Part shown: piece by piece, positions 11,816-26,200 of the stretch
Position numbering within the stretch: the stretch's first letter is position 1
Layout of the letters: every line of letters starts with the position of its first letter
Source of the DNA: Nipponacmea schrenckii
Taxonomy: Eukaryota > Mollusca > Gastropoda > Lottiidae
DNA: 64,000 bases
NCBI GenBank assembly: GCA_030562195.1
Contig: CM060201.1
Coordinates: 24,720,067 to 24,784,066, forward strand
Direction: 5' to 3'
Made by a program: the position numbers and the translations under genes
The notes under the pieces: generated by a model
What the model saw: only the letters and a program-made list of their open reading frames with translations
The model's database searches: none
What the model was told of the DNA's origin: nothing

Positions 11816-14207
11816 ATACTTTGTACCGGGAACAATGATAGGTATTTGCATCATTCCAATATTTACCCAGACGTCTGTTGTTTTTTGCAAATAATAAAAC
11901 TCATTGCGACAATCACGTCATGGTGCGAATACGTTGACTGCAATGGACAACTATTTCGCTATATTTCATGAAAGGACCATACGTAGCTTCGTATGAACAT
12001 TTCAAATCACAGCTTTGCCTTGAGTTTTGCCAAATTTTCGTTCATCAGGACCGGTTTGTTTTCTGAGAAAAGAGTGAAAATCCTTAATTGTTGAAAAAGA
12101 ATGACAATTTTTTTTACAGGCCCATCTGAGCGCCCGAGTTGTTAAAGCATTTACAACAAAAGTAACGGAGAATAATGGAAATTATTTGGCACCACCGTCT
12201 GCCTACTTGAACGTTTCCTGGCATGGTTCTACAGAATCTCTTATCACGTCTTCATCGGCAGCGTCTTAAAATCATGCCGTTCATACTGTGTTTCTGGTAG
12301 TTAACCATCATCAGTATACAAATATTGTGAACGATGGCGATAACTTCCAACACTTTGGATATGAGTATGCGAAGTTCGGTGGTATTTGTTGCTTTCAACT
12401 TTTTTGCTTTTAATGTGTTTCGGTTAATTAACCAACCTCAGTACACATGGTGTGAAAACTGTTAAAATTTTAATACTTAAGACATGCCCAATGTACAAGT
12501 GTGCGAATTGTCTACAATATGTTCATTCGCGAGAAATGGATCAGAAAGAGAACAAAATATGAAATGATTGAAACAGTGATCACCTTCAACATTATATTCT
12601 TCTGCAAAAGCTGTTTCGTAGTTTCTAGACTTTCTATGATCTCAAAGTTGTTCATTGCGAAATGTTTAATTTAAATTTCAGCGGATATGCGTTCAGTATA
12701 TTTTGAGAAACCGGTCAGTTTTAAATGTGGTGCAATCATGTCATGAGAACATGAATAAAAACTTGAATCTCAAAAACACACAGAGATAAAATCTTTGCTA
12801 ACCTGTGTCCTGGTGAATATCTTAACTTTTCTCATTGTTTAAACGTCTTTAGTGCGTTTAACTCCTTCGTTACACTGCCAAAAATACTGGAAAACCAACG
12901 AAGAGAAATATTTCTCAGGTCCCGTTATTTCAAAATTTATCCATTGTGTGTTGATAATATGATATCATGTGCAAGTAGTTAAACATGTTGCCAAAATAAA
13001 ATTTGCTCGACATAGCATGGTGGTGCTGTAGTATTTGGTTTAGATGTCGGTCTCTTTCCTTAGGAAGCTGATAACATTCATAAATTTGGTGAAAAAGGAT
13101 TTTTTGTCCATACAAACAATCAACAATTTTGAATTTATCAGTAATTTTGCAAATAATCATGTGCAACTTAATAATGTCGAGATATTTGGAACTACGTCTC
13201 ATACTCACGAATTCTTTAGTAGCTTGGACTAAATTCCATGTAGAAAAGTCAATTATTAAAGGAACGTATTAAAAATATGCCTTTATAAAAATGAACACAA
13301 TTTGTTGAAAAAAAATTGTATATAGTGTTTATTTCTATCTATTTATTAAAGTTTGATTTATTATCGTAATATAAGTTCTTGTATTTATGATATATCCATT
13401 TGGTCTAGGGTTTTGGTTGCTGTCCCCCGTAGACAACGAATAGCAGATGGCTTAAGATAAATTGTGATCATAGAAAAAAGTTTTTTTTTTATTTGTGGTG
13501 CTTCAACAGAGCTGCCCATTTATTAGGAATTCGACCCTGACCGTTGTAGCCCTTTGGTTCTTCCGCCCCCTATTTGTTACCCAAGCCCCACCCCCCTACC
13601 AAGTCTCGGGAGGCTGACACCGCAACTGTCTAATGATTTTATCCTATGATCCCACGTTCGATTGTCATAACAACACACGTCACGTCTTAACACGATTGAG
13701 TTAACAAATCATACAAATGTACTGCATTCATGTTTAAAGGTAGGCGTACACTTTTATTATACACAGATAATTAAAGGTATAAGACAACGGAGGTAACTGC
13801 AATGAAATAGAGTTATACCTTCACTCTTGGATTAATGAATACGGACGACGCAAGGTAGTGCTCAATTAAGGAAATTTTGACTGCTGTCTAGGGATCATAA
13901 ACATACATTCTGTAGTCTTCAGTTGTCAGATTCGACGCATGGACGCTTTGCCACAAAATTTTATGTCCATCTTTAACGGTAGCATGACTCATGTTTGAAA
14001 ATAAGTTACATGTATGTTGGTCCTTTAAAATATAGATTTACGTACAATAGTCCGATAAGATCTAATATGCCCCCCAGCCCATCGCCCTTCTGAGTGAATG
14101 AGTCAAATATTCATTTTTCAACCGTGAAATAAGTATTTTGAGTATAACAAAGATAGTATACTTACATTGTTGAAAATCGATATTTGCATTAGGCCTACTC
14201 AATTTTA
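11816..14207. other. Upstream region of the cysteine-rich gene; no gene seen
   Basis: Several overlapping open frames of 60-90 codons (for example both strands at 12930-13232) share the same DNA and lack recognisable domains. No TATA box or other promoter element can be defended upstream of the ATG at 14208. Confidence 0.35.
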
Positions 14208-17200
14208 ATGAAAACAATTATGGATAAGCTTTATCTAATTCTTCTTGGCATTATTCTATTCGGTAAGTGTGATTTTTTTAAAAACCATGTGTCGGGTACG
14301 AAAGGGCCTAATAAAATGTGGAACAATATCAATACAACCATATCAGTAGTCAAAAAAATTTGAAAAGGGCAGAAATTCATTATTGTACATATACAGTTTG
14401 TTGTCATAACATATCTTCAAGGGAAATATTCGCCAGTTGTTTTACCAATCGTATGTTGGTGTTCGAAACGGAAAAGATTTAGCTAAGTTAATACCAACAA
14501 AATTTTACCAAAAAAAATTAAGCTAGGTTAATACCATCAAAATTTTACCAAAAAGATTTAGCTAAGTTAATACCATCAAAATTTTACCAAAAAGATTTAG
14601 CTAAGTTAATACCATCAAAATTTTACCAAAAAGATTAGGCTAAGTTAATACCATCAAAATTTTACCAAAAAGATTTAGCTAAGTTAATACCATCAAAATT
14701 TTACCAAAAAGATTAAGCTAAGTTAATACCATCAAAATTTTACCCAAAAGATTTAGCTAAGTTAATACCATCAAAATTTTACCAAAAAGATTTAGCTAAG
14801 TTAATACCATCAAAATTTTACCAAAAAGATTTAGCTAAGTTAATACCATCAAAATTTTACCAAAAAGATTAGGCTAAGTTAATACCATCAAAATTTTACC
14901 AAAAAGATTTAGCTAAGTTAATACCATCAAAATTTTACCAAAAAGATTTAGCTAAGTTAATACCATCAAAATTTTACCAAAAAGATTTAGCTAAGTTAAT
15001 ACCATCAAAATTTTACCAAAAAGATTTAGCTAAGTTAATACCATCAAAATTTTACCAAAAAGATTTAGCTAAGTTAATACCATCAAAATTTAATCTTCTG
15101 AGTCCTGAAATATCCGCGTGCAAAGTTTACAAGAAGTATAAATAAAAATTCCTTATTTGAGGCATTTTTGAACAAATTATGAGATTTTGCACATTAAAAG
15201 TACTTCTCAAGACAATTTACATATATATTCATTTCCCAACACCTTTTTTATAAGTTTCAAACGGTGACCTCACAACATTTGTGTAGGGTCGCGAATGATT
15301 AAGTGTCCATGAGGTCCGAAACCCGCAACCCTATACAACAATTGTTCGCTACATGGTGATCCCCTCCGATACCCAACCTTGAAAAAAAATTTCATGTCTC
15401 CAACTAAGACCAAACCCAATTCCCACCTCGGATATATCATTTTTACCCTCCGGATATTCAAGTCTGATATCCTCAGTTGTAAGATAGTGTCGATCGAGTC
15501 TTGAATATAAGGTTGTCTCTGTAGGTTCCAGCTATGGTCAAGAAAATACCACAACTTGTACTGATGATAATCCAGTCTTTGATTGTTTCGACACACTGCA
15601 GACTGGGGTGGCGGAAAGCCGAGCCAATAATGACACATCATCTTACTGTCGGTAAGTCCATGTACATATACGGGGTAAAATGAAGGATCGGAGAGCGGTG
15701 AAACAAACAGGAAAGAGAGACTAGATAGATAGGCTATTACTATGAGAGTAAGAGAGATAGGCATTAAGGGTAAGACAGATCTGACATTCAAGAAATGAAA
15801 GGAAATGAATGGAGTTGTACGTCCTACGTTTCTGCACCTTATGGGCTAATGGAGACGGGCAAGAGAGATTCGAGATTATTATTAAATTTCTTTCATTTAA
15901 TTTCAGGTCGGTAAAGAAATATATAAATTGTGTTGAAAGTGTGGTTTGTAAATGTGGAATACCTAACAGTGCCTCTGTTTATCGAGCTATTACATACTAC
16001 GTTGCAGTTTATAAACAAAGAGGATGCGAATTTGGTAAAGTAACTAATCCCAATTTATTTTCCATTCGGCATTAATTTCCTATTTGCGCAAAGTGCACTG
16101 TTACTACGATTACGAATTTAAAACATATATAAAGGAACACAAGGGAATAGGTTATGGTATAACACATTTCCTTAATAACAAGGTACCTTATGTTTCAACA
16201 CAATTTACACGTTGTCATCAAATGAAATGAAGAAGAAATAAATGAAATGAATGGAGTGTTACGATGTTTCGGAGTACTGACGTTACGATTTTAGTAACTT
16301 CACTATGGCGTGTTTGGAGCTGAAGCTTTCACGAGATAACTCTCGAAAACAACCTTTGAACTTTATAAATCTTGTTGGGATTCATTCCCATAGAAACTTA
16401 TATTATGCAGACCTTATCACTGTATTCCTGAGAATCCCTTACATCTAACGATTTTATAGCATTTAATTTATAAATTTCAGAGGCCGACCACGATTTGATT
16501 GTAGAACCAGGAATTACATGTCCAGGTAGGTTAAGGGAGTAACGTGGCGAGATTTGTAACATCACTAAAAACACTGGACGTGACATGAGATTTATACTTA
16601 CCTTATCAATGCAGTAGGACGAAAAGGAATCCAGCTTTTTAATCGTATGTGCACCTAAATATATATGATCGTTCCAAACCATGCTTTATTCTTGCAGGTG
16701 AAAATACAACACAAGACAATAATACAATTGACCAAGGACTTCTGATCTTATCTTTAGATACAAGTAAGTGCTTTCATTATTTACTATATACATATTAATT
16801 CTTCGTAGGCTTACTATGATGTTATATATCAAGGATATAGTGTCGATATACAATGTTATGTAATAGCTATGCATTGGATCAATGCTACCCCTCCCCAAAC
16901 ACACCCTCACCCTCCCTCACCCTTTCTCAGGCCTGTCAAATGTCAATGGGCACTTCGTAAAAATATTTTTGTTTGCCCCTTAGGCACTTTCTAGATACGC
17001 CCCTTTTTATAGACTGAAAGAGCTTCCCTTACTAGTATTCCATATTCGAAGTTAGAGGGCGAAGCTTCCCTACTATAAAATTAATTCAATAATCAATTGC
17101 TTTAGAAGTCAATATTAAGTCAATAACTCTCACTCTTGGCTACTGCCAAAGTCATTTTCCACCAGAGTCTTATAACCATATAATTGCGATTACAATGCGC

Positions 17201-20200
17201 ACTAAATAGGGATTTGTATTCACTATGTAACGGTTGTAATTTTGTAGTTCCTGCAGTGCTTTCTTTGAGCGAAGACTGTCCTGGTGTTAAAACCTGCTAC
17301 AGTGACTACAGTAAGCGATCAGAACAAGCACTATACAATAAAGATCTGGATTCTTTGTGTATGTAAGTAAATTTGAAATGTTAGCAATGGGATATTATAC
17401 TGTACCGTTTTTTTTTTTTTTTTTTTTTAAAGGATCAATTGCAATATAGATTTATGTAAGCATAACTATACAGAGACTCAGGAATCTTTTATTATATTAT
17501 CTTATATTAATTTATTTATTGGGGTATTTCAGTCTCGTGGGTTCATTTACACGGTTATGCCCAGGAACGTTCACTTTCTGTCGACCTTGTTGCAATTTTG
17601 TTTGACCATGGATCAACAAATAGACTGATTCTCTGAAAACTAAATAGTTTTCTTCTTCCTTTAAAATAGACAATGGTGAATATCTGTTTTCACAATGAAT
17701 TGCACTATTCTTCTGTTTTATGAGAAAAAAGCAATATTCGAGCAATAAGAAATATATCCCTCCTGCGTAATTCTAGGTATTTGTCAGACACAAATATATA
17801 AGTGTGAGAAAATTAACTTTAGAAACTTCATTTTATCCTGGCAATAAAATGAAATGAATGGAGTTTTAAGTCCTACTCTTCATTTTATCTTGTAGAGGTA
17901 TGGAGATGGTAATACCATGTTTAGAGAGGGCTGCCTGTAAATGCCAAGAAACTAATAACTCTATATTAACAGAATTATTACTTCACGAACAATCCGATTA
18001 CAACAACATTTGTACAATAAGTAAGGCCTTTGTTATACGAACTGGTTGGACTCTGCTCATAATCTTCAACTGTCGAGGGCCTTAATTTACATCGCCTATT
18101 TATAACACAAATATGTTCCTTTAGCAAAGGCAGTATATTATTATTGTAACACACAGTGTTAAGAAAGAAACAACTATATTTTAAGGATAACAACTTAGGT
18201 TCACAAGTTCAGCGTGACAGGATCCTTTCTGCCAGCTAGTCCTTGGCCAAACCTCTGTCATTGATCTTTCCCGGATTATCCGTACCCATATAAGCATACG
18301 TTCTCAATGAAGTTTTAATGTTTTCATAACTGACAGAAGAGTAAAGGATTAAAAATTCTACATTCGGCCAGCTCCCTAACTCTCTGAGAATCTCGTGTTT
18401 TTCTGTTTGCAACACTAATCTTGTGAATAAAATGGACATGTCATTGACTTGATTCTTGCATGAAAGTATTTTCGAGTAACCAGTTTCCTATAATTGTTAC
18501 TTTGATGTTATTATTATTTTGTAGTAACTGGAGGTGTTTTCTTTGGTGATAGCATTGTTTGTTCAGGTCCGTATTTATCTTTACTGTTTATAGGATTTTA
18601 TTAAGTAGAAATAAGTTTGAATTCTGGAATTTTAGGATTACGACGTTATTGATGACATATTAAGAGCTCTAATGTTAATCCACATTATACCTTCAAGGAA
18701 GTCAGTACAAGCTTTCTTTTTTTTTAATTTTTGAATACTGAAAACTTTCCTTGTGGCTTATTGATTCTGTAATATTCGCCCATCACCTCATTTTCCAGAG
18801 GTTGGTCCAGTCAGCACCTGTGAAGCTGAAAATCCTATATTCGACTGTTATCAGACCTATTCTAGTTCTATTGGTACAGATTATACAGATCCTAACATAA
18901 TGTGTCCGTAAGTACTCCATAGTTTATCATAAGTAGGACCGATCTTTATAAATCAAAATGCCATATGATCTGCCTCAACACTTTGCTGTTATGGAAGACA
19001 TAATTGCCAAAATACAAATTGTAACTAATACTTCCTTTTTTTTCGAAATAGTCATTCTCTTCAATCTCTTAAAGTCTGATCATAACGAGGACAACTATAG
19101 CTTACTATACAAACAAGTAAGACGTTTAAGCAATACATGCACACTTACATACACCGAAAATAATATTATTAAACGAAGACGTAAAACCTTTTTCAGGGCA
19201 ATAATGAAATTCATCAACTGTTCTGAAAGTGTTGCTTGTCTATGTGGTTTACAGGCATCAGCTTCAATCTTACATAGTTTAACACTGTCAACAACCAACC
19301 ATCAGCTGTTAGGCTGCCATTCTGGTAGGTGTTAACTATTATGTCATAACCACAATAGAATAGTTGACATAGTTCTTAAATGTATACTAATTCATAGGGT
19401 TGAAATTTAGCAAGAAAGAGTCGCTGTTCGTTAGTGGTCTTACTTGGTGTCAATGTTAAAACCAAAATCAAGGAACTTCAATGGGCCCCAAAATTTATCA
19501 GATTAATAAACACATATTTATATAAGTTCTTTTCAAAATTTATAAAATGTCCTGATAATCAAGTGTTGTTTAATAAGCTCCGCCAGCTGGATCATCAGAT
19601 AGTCCTTTGTAATGGTTAATTGTATTTCAGTGACTGGTGACATGATAGTAAGACCAGGAATTCAGTGTTCAAGTACGTACAAGCTTCATCATACATTGGC
19701 ATATAAGCACATATCATATAAGTGCAACCGTGTAACAAATCTGTTATCCAAATTAAAAGGACAACGTTCTTCCGTATTCTCCAATATATAAAATTTAACG
19801 CTGAAAACTGTTGTGCATGTTCAAAAATATTTTTCTAGACAAGCGTTCTCCCCCGATCACCGACGATTAATACCGTTTACTAGCGTTTACACAACGCTCT
19901 TTCGGTGGTTTCCCAGCGATAACCAACCTTCCCTAAAAAATTATTCAATGCTGATCAGAAAGGCATGGTGTGACGGCCCTATTACCGGATGTAGTCTATT
20001 CGAATTCTAAATACATTGTTTATTCTTAAAATTGATAATGCAAATCGGGATATTCCGTTTTAGCTGATTCCAGGTTCAACGGTTCTGATGAAGATGCTAT
20101 TTTAATTTCTATGGGTCTTTTAAATAGTAAGTTATTTTATCTTTTTATTTTCAATATAAGCATTGTTGGTGATATAATAGATGATATAAAGTTATGTGCT

Positions 20201-23200
20201 GATATTGAAGAATGTTATATTATATCTGATGTATTCTAGATGTTGATGTATTAGATAATATTAAGTTATGTGCTGATATTGAAGAATGTTATATTATATC
20301 TGGTGTATTTTAGATGTTGATGTATTAGATAATATTAAGTTATGTGCTGATATTGAAGAATGTTATATTGTATCTGATGTATTTTAGATGTTGATGTATT
20401 AGATAATATTAAGTTATGTGCTGATATTGAAGAATGTTATATTATATCTGTGTATTTTAGATGTTGATGTATTAGATAATATTAAGTTATGTGCTGATAT
20501 TGAAGAATGTTATATTGTATCTGATGTATTCTAGATGTTGATGTATTAGATAATATTAAGTTATGTGCTGATATTGAAGAATGTTATATTATATCTGGTG
20601 TATTTTAGGTGTTGATGTATTAGATAATATCAAGTTATGTGCTGATATTGAAGAATGTTATATTATATCTGATGTATTTTAGATGTTGATGTATTAGATA
20701 ATATTAAGTTATGTGCTGATATTGAAGAATGTTATATTATATCTGGTGTATTTTAGATGTTGATGTATTAGATAATATTAAGTTATGTGCTGATATTGAA
20801 GAATGTTATATTGTATCTGATGTATTCTAGATGTTGATGTATTAGATAATATTAAGTTATGTGCTGATATTGAAGAATGTTATATTATATCTGATGTATT
20901 TTAGATGTTGATGTATTAGATAATATTAAGTTATGTGCTGATATTGAAGAATGTTATATTATATCTGGTGTATTTTAGATGTTGATGTATTAGATAATAT
21001 TAAGTTATGTGCTGATATTGAAGAATGTTATATTATATCTGGTGTATTTTAGATGTTGATGTATTAGATAATATTAAGTTATGTGCTGATATTGAAGAAT
21101 GTTATATTATATCTGGTGTATTTTAGATGTTGATGTATTAGATAATATTAAGTTATGTGTTGATATTGTAGAATGTTATATTGTATCTGATGTATTTTAG
21201 ATGTTGATGTATTAGATAATATCAAGTTATGTACTGATATTGAAGAATGTTATATTGTATCTGATGTATTTTAGATGTTGATGTATTAGATAATATTAAG
21301 TTATGTACTGATATTGAAGAATGTTATATTATATCCGACAGTGAAACAGCAGCAGCTTTACACTATAAAGATGGTGTTTCTCTGTGTCAGTAAGTAAGCT
21401 TATGGTAAAATCTGTCAAAGTATTATAAAGATATTAATGGCATCGAGTTGAAGGATGCCATTACATGAAAAAAATATGATGCCAAAATATCATGATTTTT
21501 TATTGTGCACTTGTCAAAAATTTGATTTCGAGATCTAAAAATTAAAATTAAAAAGGTTTTGAGGCATTTTTCAGATTGGTTCCATTTTTTTTTTTTTTTT
21601 TTTTTTTTGTATTTCGATTGGTGTCGTAGGTAGTAAAATTGAAACGTGATCCTTATAATGCTTTCAGAGCTCAGAGTAATTTTATACGCTGCTCTGAACA
21701 AGCAGTGTGTAAATGTGGTAAATATACTGACGTGGAATTTCAAGCTTGGTTAACACAACAAAAACGGGATCATTTGGATTTATGTATTAGTGGTAAGGAA
21801 AATTATTCGTTAAAGTAATCAAGTTAATGTATGAAATTTTTATTCAGGCTATGTTTTTTCACAAAATGGCGTTTATCACCTAAACTTATAAGATAAATGG
21901 ATTAAACTATTCTGTCACCCAATGTCACAATACAATTCTTCTGCAAATCGAGTTCCATAACGAAACGAAACAATTGTTTTTATCATTATGTATTTTAGAT
22001 ACGTCTATTCAAGCTATATACACGTGTGGTAAGTCCCCGATTTTCTTATCTTCTTCTATAATATCTGTCTCTATTCAGAATAAATAGGATTGTTGTGTTT
22101 ATGACATAAATATGAAGGTTGTTTACTGTGAAAATACAGTATTAGGTAATTATTAAGTATCCGAAGTGATAAGCACATGAAAAACGTCTCTTTGAATGTT
22201 TGATGTCTGATGTTTACTTTGACACGACCAAAGGAGAGGATATTAGCCTACTGGTTCTTAGATTTTGCTTGATCCCAGATAAATCTGATTATCACTGCCC
22301 GTTCTTTGTCATTTCAGATTTTTGTCAAGAAACTAACCAATTAAGCCACTGTTATGAAGATTTACAAAGAGTGTTCAACAAAGCCAGTTATACTATTACT
22401 GAATGGTGCATGTACGTTTACGTTTGAATTCATTTTAAACAAAGACTAATCGCATTCGTATTCGCTCTCTTCTTCAATCTTCAATTGAAAGTTTGCTCTG
22501 TTGCGTGGTATAATAGACCTATACATTACATCTAAATTTGAACTGTTAAATGTTACAATACACCTAAACAGTACATCTAAATTTGCACTGTTTTATGGTA
22601 AAATACACCTGAACATTACATCTAAATGTGTACTGTTATATGACACAATGCACCTATACATTACAATTAATTTTGTACTGTTACATGATACAATACACCT
22701 GGAAATCTACAGTTATATGGTACAATACACCTAAACATTACAACTAATTTAGTACTGTTTCACGATACAATACATCCGGACATTTACTGTTATATGGTAC
22801 AATACACTAGACATTTCTAATTTCTATTGTTACACGATATGATACATGATCACACTACATACATCTAAATTTCCACTGCGAAACATAATACTCTAATTCA
22901 CGCTGTTGTTTGATACAATTCTGCTGTCATTACCGTACAATCATTATCGTTACTAGAATTTTCTGGATATTTTCAGTGCTGTAGAAAAGTATGTTAAGTG
23001 TGTTGAGAATGTTGGTTGTACATGTGGAATGGAAAATGATCCGGAAATTCTAAAATCAATTTCGTATTATATACATCTATATTATCAAAAGATTTGTGTT
23101 TTCTGTAAGTAGTATATTCGGAATATGTGATACCTTTTTGCCAAAAGATATGTATTGATGCATCTTATCAATTTTATTTTGAAAATGTCAATTCGCAATT

Positions 23201-26200
23201 CCAAGAGGCTGTTACCGTCACTGCCTTGAATACAGTAATATATGCCATACGGAACTACGCATGGTTCTAACATAAAAATAACATACAAAACTGAGTTCTT
23301 CTGAAATTTCTATTCCAGACACATCTGGAGCGTATATAGCCAGCGCTGGAATTGTTTGCCCAGGTAAAACTATACCCACTTCCCCACCCCCGATTTATTG
23401 CAAACCCATGACCAGATTTACCATTTGACCTTTGGAAAACACACAATTATATGGAGATCAATTACTTTCATAATTTAGTCATTGCTTGAGAAAGACGATG
23501 GTACCATCGAAGAAATGATGCACAAGTTTTTCATTAGTTAGTCCTCGTTAAACTAAATTATCCATGTCCATGTTACTCGTGCAACGCAGGGAGACGCTTT
23601 GTTAATAATCCGATTCTCTTATAATCAGGTTTCAGCCCCTTTGTTAGTGATGCAGGTCTGACTGGCATAGAAAGTTCGTCTTGTTGTTCAGATCGGACAA
23701 TAAACAGAGGCCCCGTGTGCTACATGCTGTGTGCGTTCAAGATCCCTTTACAGATGGAAGTCTCTAAAACAGTAGCCCCATGGCGTTGTCCTAGCAAAAT
23801 TTCCCTTATTGCATATTACATATCCCGTTTTCATTAGCCTATGACGCAGAAGAGGAGATGTAAAACTCCATTCATTTCATTTTCTTTTATTCATAATCAG
23901 GTATAAATGTGACTGGTAATGCTGCAGAAAGAGGACTGCTAGTCCTGTCATTAGAAACACGTAAGTAGGACAGCTATACTGTCTACAGGCCATCAATTTT
24001 GATTTTAAGTGGACTGTAATAATACGGATTGTAGAGGCTGATCTGACAGAGCTACAGGCTACAGAGATACAAGCTACAGGTTGTAGGCCTACATCTTTAA
24101 GATTTCTGGACCATTCGGAAATTCACAAAAGAGTTATTACTGGCTAAGCAATATTTTCCGCATGGCGTTGTCCTTCTTGCATATATATTCGTTTATTCAT
24201 TATCCAAAATCTTATGGTCGCCAATTTTATACATTGGTTTAATGAAGACGGATAACGCTGTGCGGTGTACAACGATATATCGCAGTGATAACACTCTGAC
24301 GTAACGTTTGGGTATTTTTTCTAGTTCCAGAAGTTATAAATCTAGACAGAATGTGTTCAGGTGTCAAACAGTGCTATAAAATATTCAGTGATAAAGGTGG
24401 TGTTGCTTTGTATAGTAAAGACTTAGCAGAATTTTGCAGGTAAGTCTCTTGCCTGTGGCAGTTTATTGTATTAAAGACCTTACATCTGCGCAGGGAATTT
24501 GACCTTTCTGCAACAGATTTTGATTGGTCCGGAACTTTGACTACGCTTATCGGAGTCATACCTCTACACCTGGATCCAAGACATAAGCAAAGTCAGTCAG
24601 ATTAAGTTTGTCTTCAGTCATACATCAAAATGTGTAAAATGTGGCCGTAATAGTTATCTTACCGCGCGAATACATAACGAAAAAGAGATAAAATTCGAGT
24701 TTAGTATTAATACAGTTAGTGAGAAAGTGCATTTCTTGTGTTAATTAGGTACATGTAACTGTTTGTTCTTTTATATATTAATTAGTTCTTTGTTTTTTTG
24801 TTGTTGTTTTTTTTTTTTTTGCTTTTGTTTTTTTGGGAAAACAAGAAATATGTATTCTCTGTAGTTTGATTATTGGAGTTTCTAGGCTCACAGCCCTTAA
24901 AATCATTTCAAATTGGTATTCCGCTTTGAATAAAACTTGACGGTATGTCAAGGACAGATAACCAACCATATATTTCTTACAGAGCAAATGAAGACTTTTT
25001 GGCTTGTTACGAAACCACTGTGTGTAAATGTGAGATGAACAATTCGCCAGATATCGTCAATAAGATTGAGGAAGAACGCACGACCTATAATGATGTCTGT
25101 TCTGAAAGTATGTTACATTTGGGTTTCCTTTGGTCTTGGTCGGTTCTGAAAATATGTAAAATGTAAAAGTCTTGGTCAGCGTTTAAAAGTACCTCAGAGC
25201 CGGGTTTTCATAGACTATTACAATTTTTCTAGTTCTGTAAGCGAATGATAACATTACCATTTTTTTTTCTTTGCAGTAACCGATAAGATATATAATATTA
25301 CCACGAATATTGATTGTCAGAGTAAGTATATTTCTTACATCCGGGCGTTTATTACTCGTCTCTAAAGCACTTATTACTGACATCACGATGTCGTAACGTC
25401 TGCAAACTGAATAAACAAATGAAATGAAATGAATGGAGATTTACTTCCTACTTTTTCTGCATCTTATGGGCTAATGAAGACGGGTCTGAATAAAGAACGA
25501 ACAGATATGAGTTTCGTCTACCCAGTATTCAATAAACAAATTTTTACGAAACTGCATCTAAAACTATCGTATTATTTACCACAGGTGTCTTGCCGGTTGA
25601 CGAGTGTCAGATTTCCCAAACCTTCAGTAAGTGTGAGAGTAACCTTCATGCTGGTCTGGATCCAAACAAACCCGAATCTGTATCAAAGTGTCCGTAAGTA
25701 TTCATTTAAGTATTTAAGTTCTAGTACCCCACTTCTTCCCACCACACCATTTTTATTTACCCATTGTCGCTTTTTTTGAACCTGCTTTAAGAAAACGTAT
25801 TGTTTCAGGCAGCTGATTGCACTACAAATGAATTTGATTTCCAGGTTTATAAGCCAATCAAATATAAGTGTTGCCTCGACAAACGTGTCATGTTGTTCAG
25901 ATCGAAATTAAGGTAACTCGAAAGTAAGGCATTATTTTTGTCATTGCACACTGCATGGCTTTGTTTTAATTTTCCTAAGTATGAACATTAAAAGTTGGAC
26001 TGCGTTCGTCATTCTTGTTAAAAGCTTTCTTTCACAGGCCGTTATTATCGATTTCATTTTCTTGTTATTAGTGGTTACAAAGCTTTTATATCATGTACGG
26101 AAGAAATGGCGTGTAAATGTGGACTACAGCAGTCAGTAGAAGTATTGCGGGCTTTAACATTAATAACCCAGACCTACTTAAAGGACAATTGTGCAGAGAG

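Larger units (their letters stand above)
15525..18566 (+). other. Cysteine-rich gene, unit 1 (exons 2-8)
   Basis: Exons 15525-15651, 15907-16034, 16481-16525, 16698-16763, 17248-17362, 17896-18020 and 18525-18566 encode residues about 19-234. Module A (exons 2-3) has C-x8-C, a YC at the exon end, then NCVESVVCKCG and a final GC. Its linker carries GITCPG and then a GLLILSLDT exon. Module B (exons 6-7) has C-x5-C (DCPGVKTCY), LCM at the exon end, then PCLERAACKC and a final IC. The short linker ends SIVC. Exon lengths are 127, 128, 45, 66, 115, 125 and 42. Confidence 0.85.
22318..25321 (+). other. Cysteine-rich gene, unit 3 (exons 16-22)
   Basis: Exons 22318-22411, 22977-23104, 23319-23363, 23901-23960, 24325-24439, 24983-25107 and 25277-25321 encode residues about 439-642. 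Lengths are 94, 128, 45, 60, 115, 125 and 45. Cysteine anchors: C-x8-C (FCQETNQLSHCY) ... WCM, then KCVENVGCTCG ... IC, GIVCPG and GLLVLSLET; C-x5-C (MCSGVKQCY) ... FCR, then ACYETTVCKC ... VC, and IDC. Exon 16 is the shortest of the four A-first exons. Confidence 0.85.

Noticed and set aside
15270..15791. 173-codon minus-strand open frame
   Set aside because: It is the shadow of exon 2 of the cysteine-rich gene and flanking intron; the plus strand has the proper splice sites and cysteine pattern.
21423..21743. 106-codon minus-strand open frame
   Set aside because: It runs through a poly-T/poly-A stretch and the antisense of exon 14.
25429..25779. 116-codon plus-strand open frame overlapping exon 23
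   Set aside because: It starts in a SINE tail and reads exon 23 in the wrong frame.
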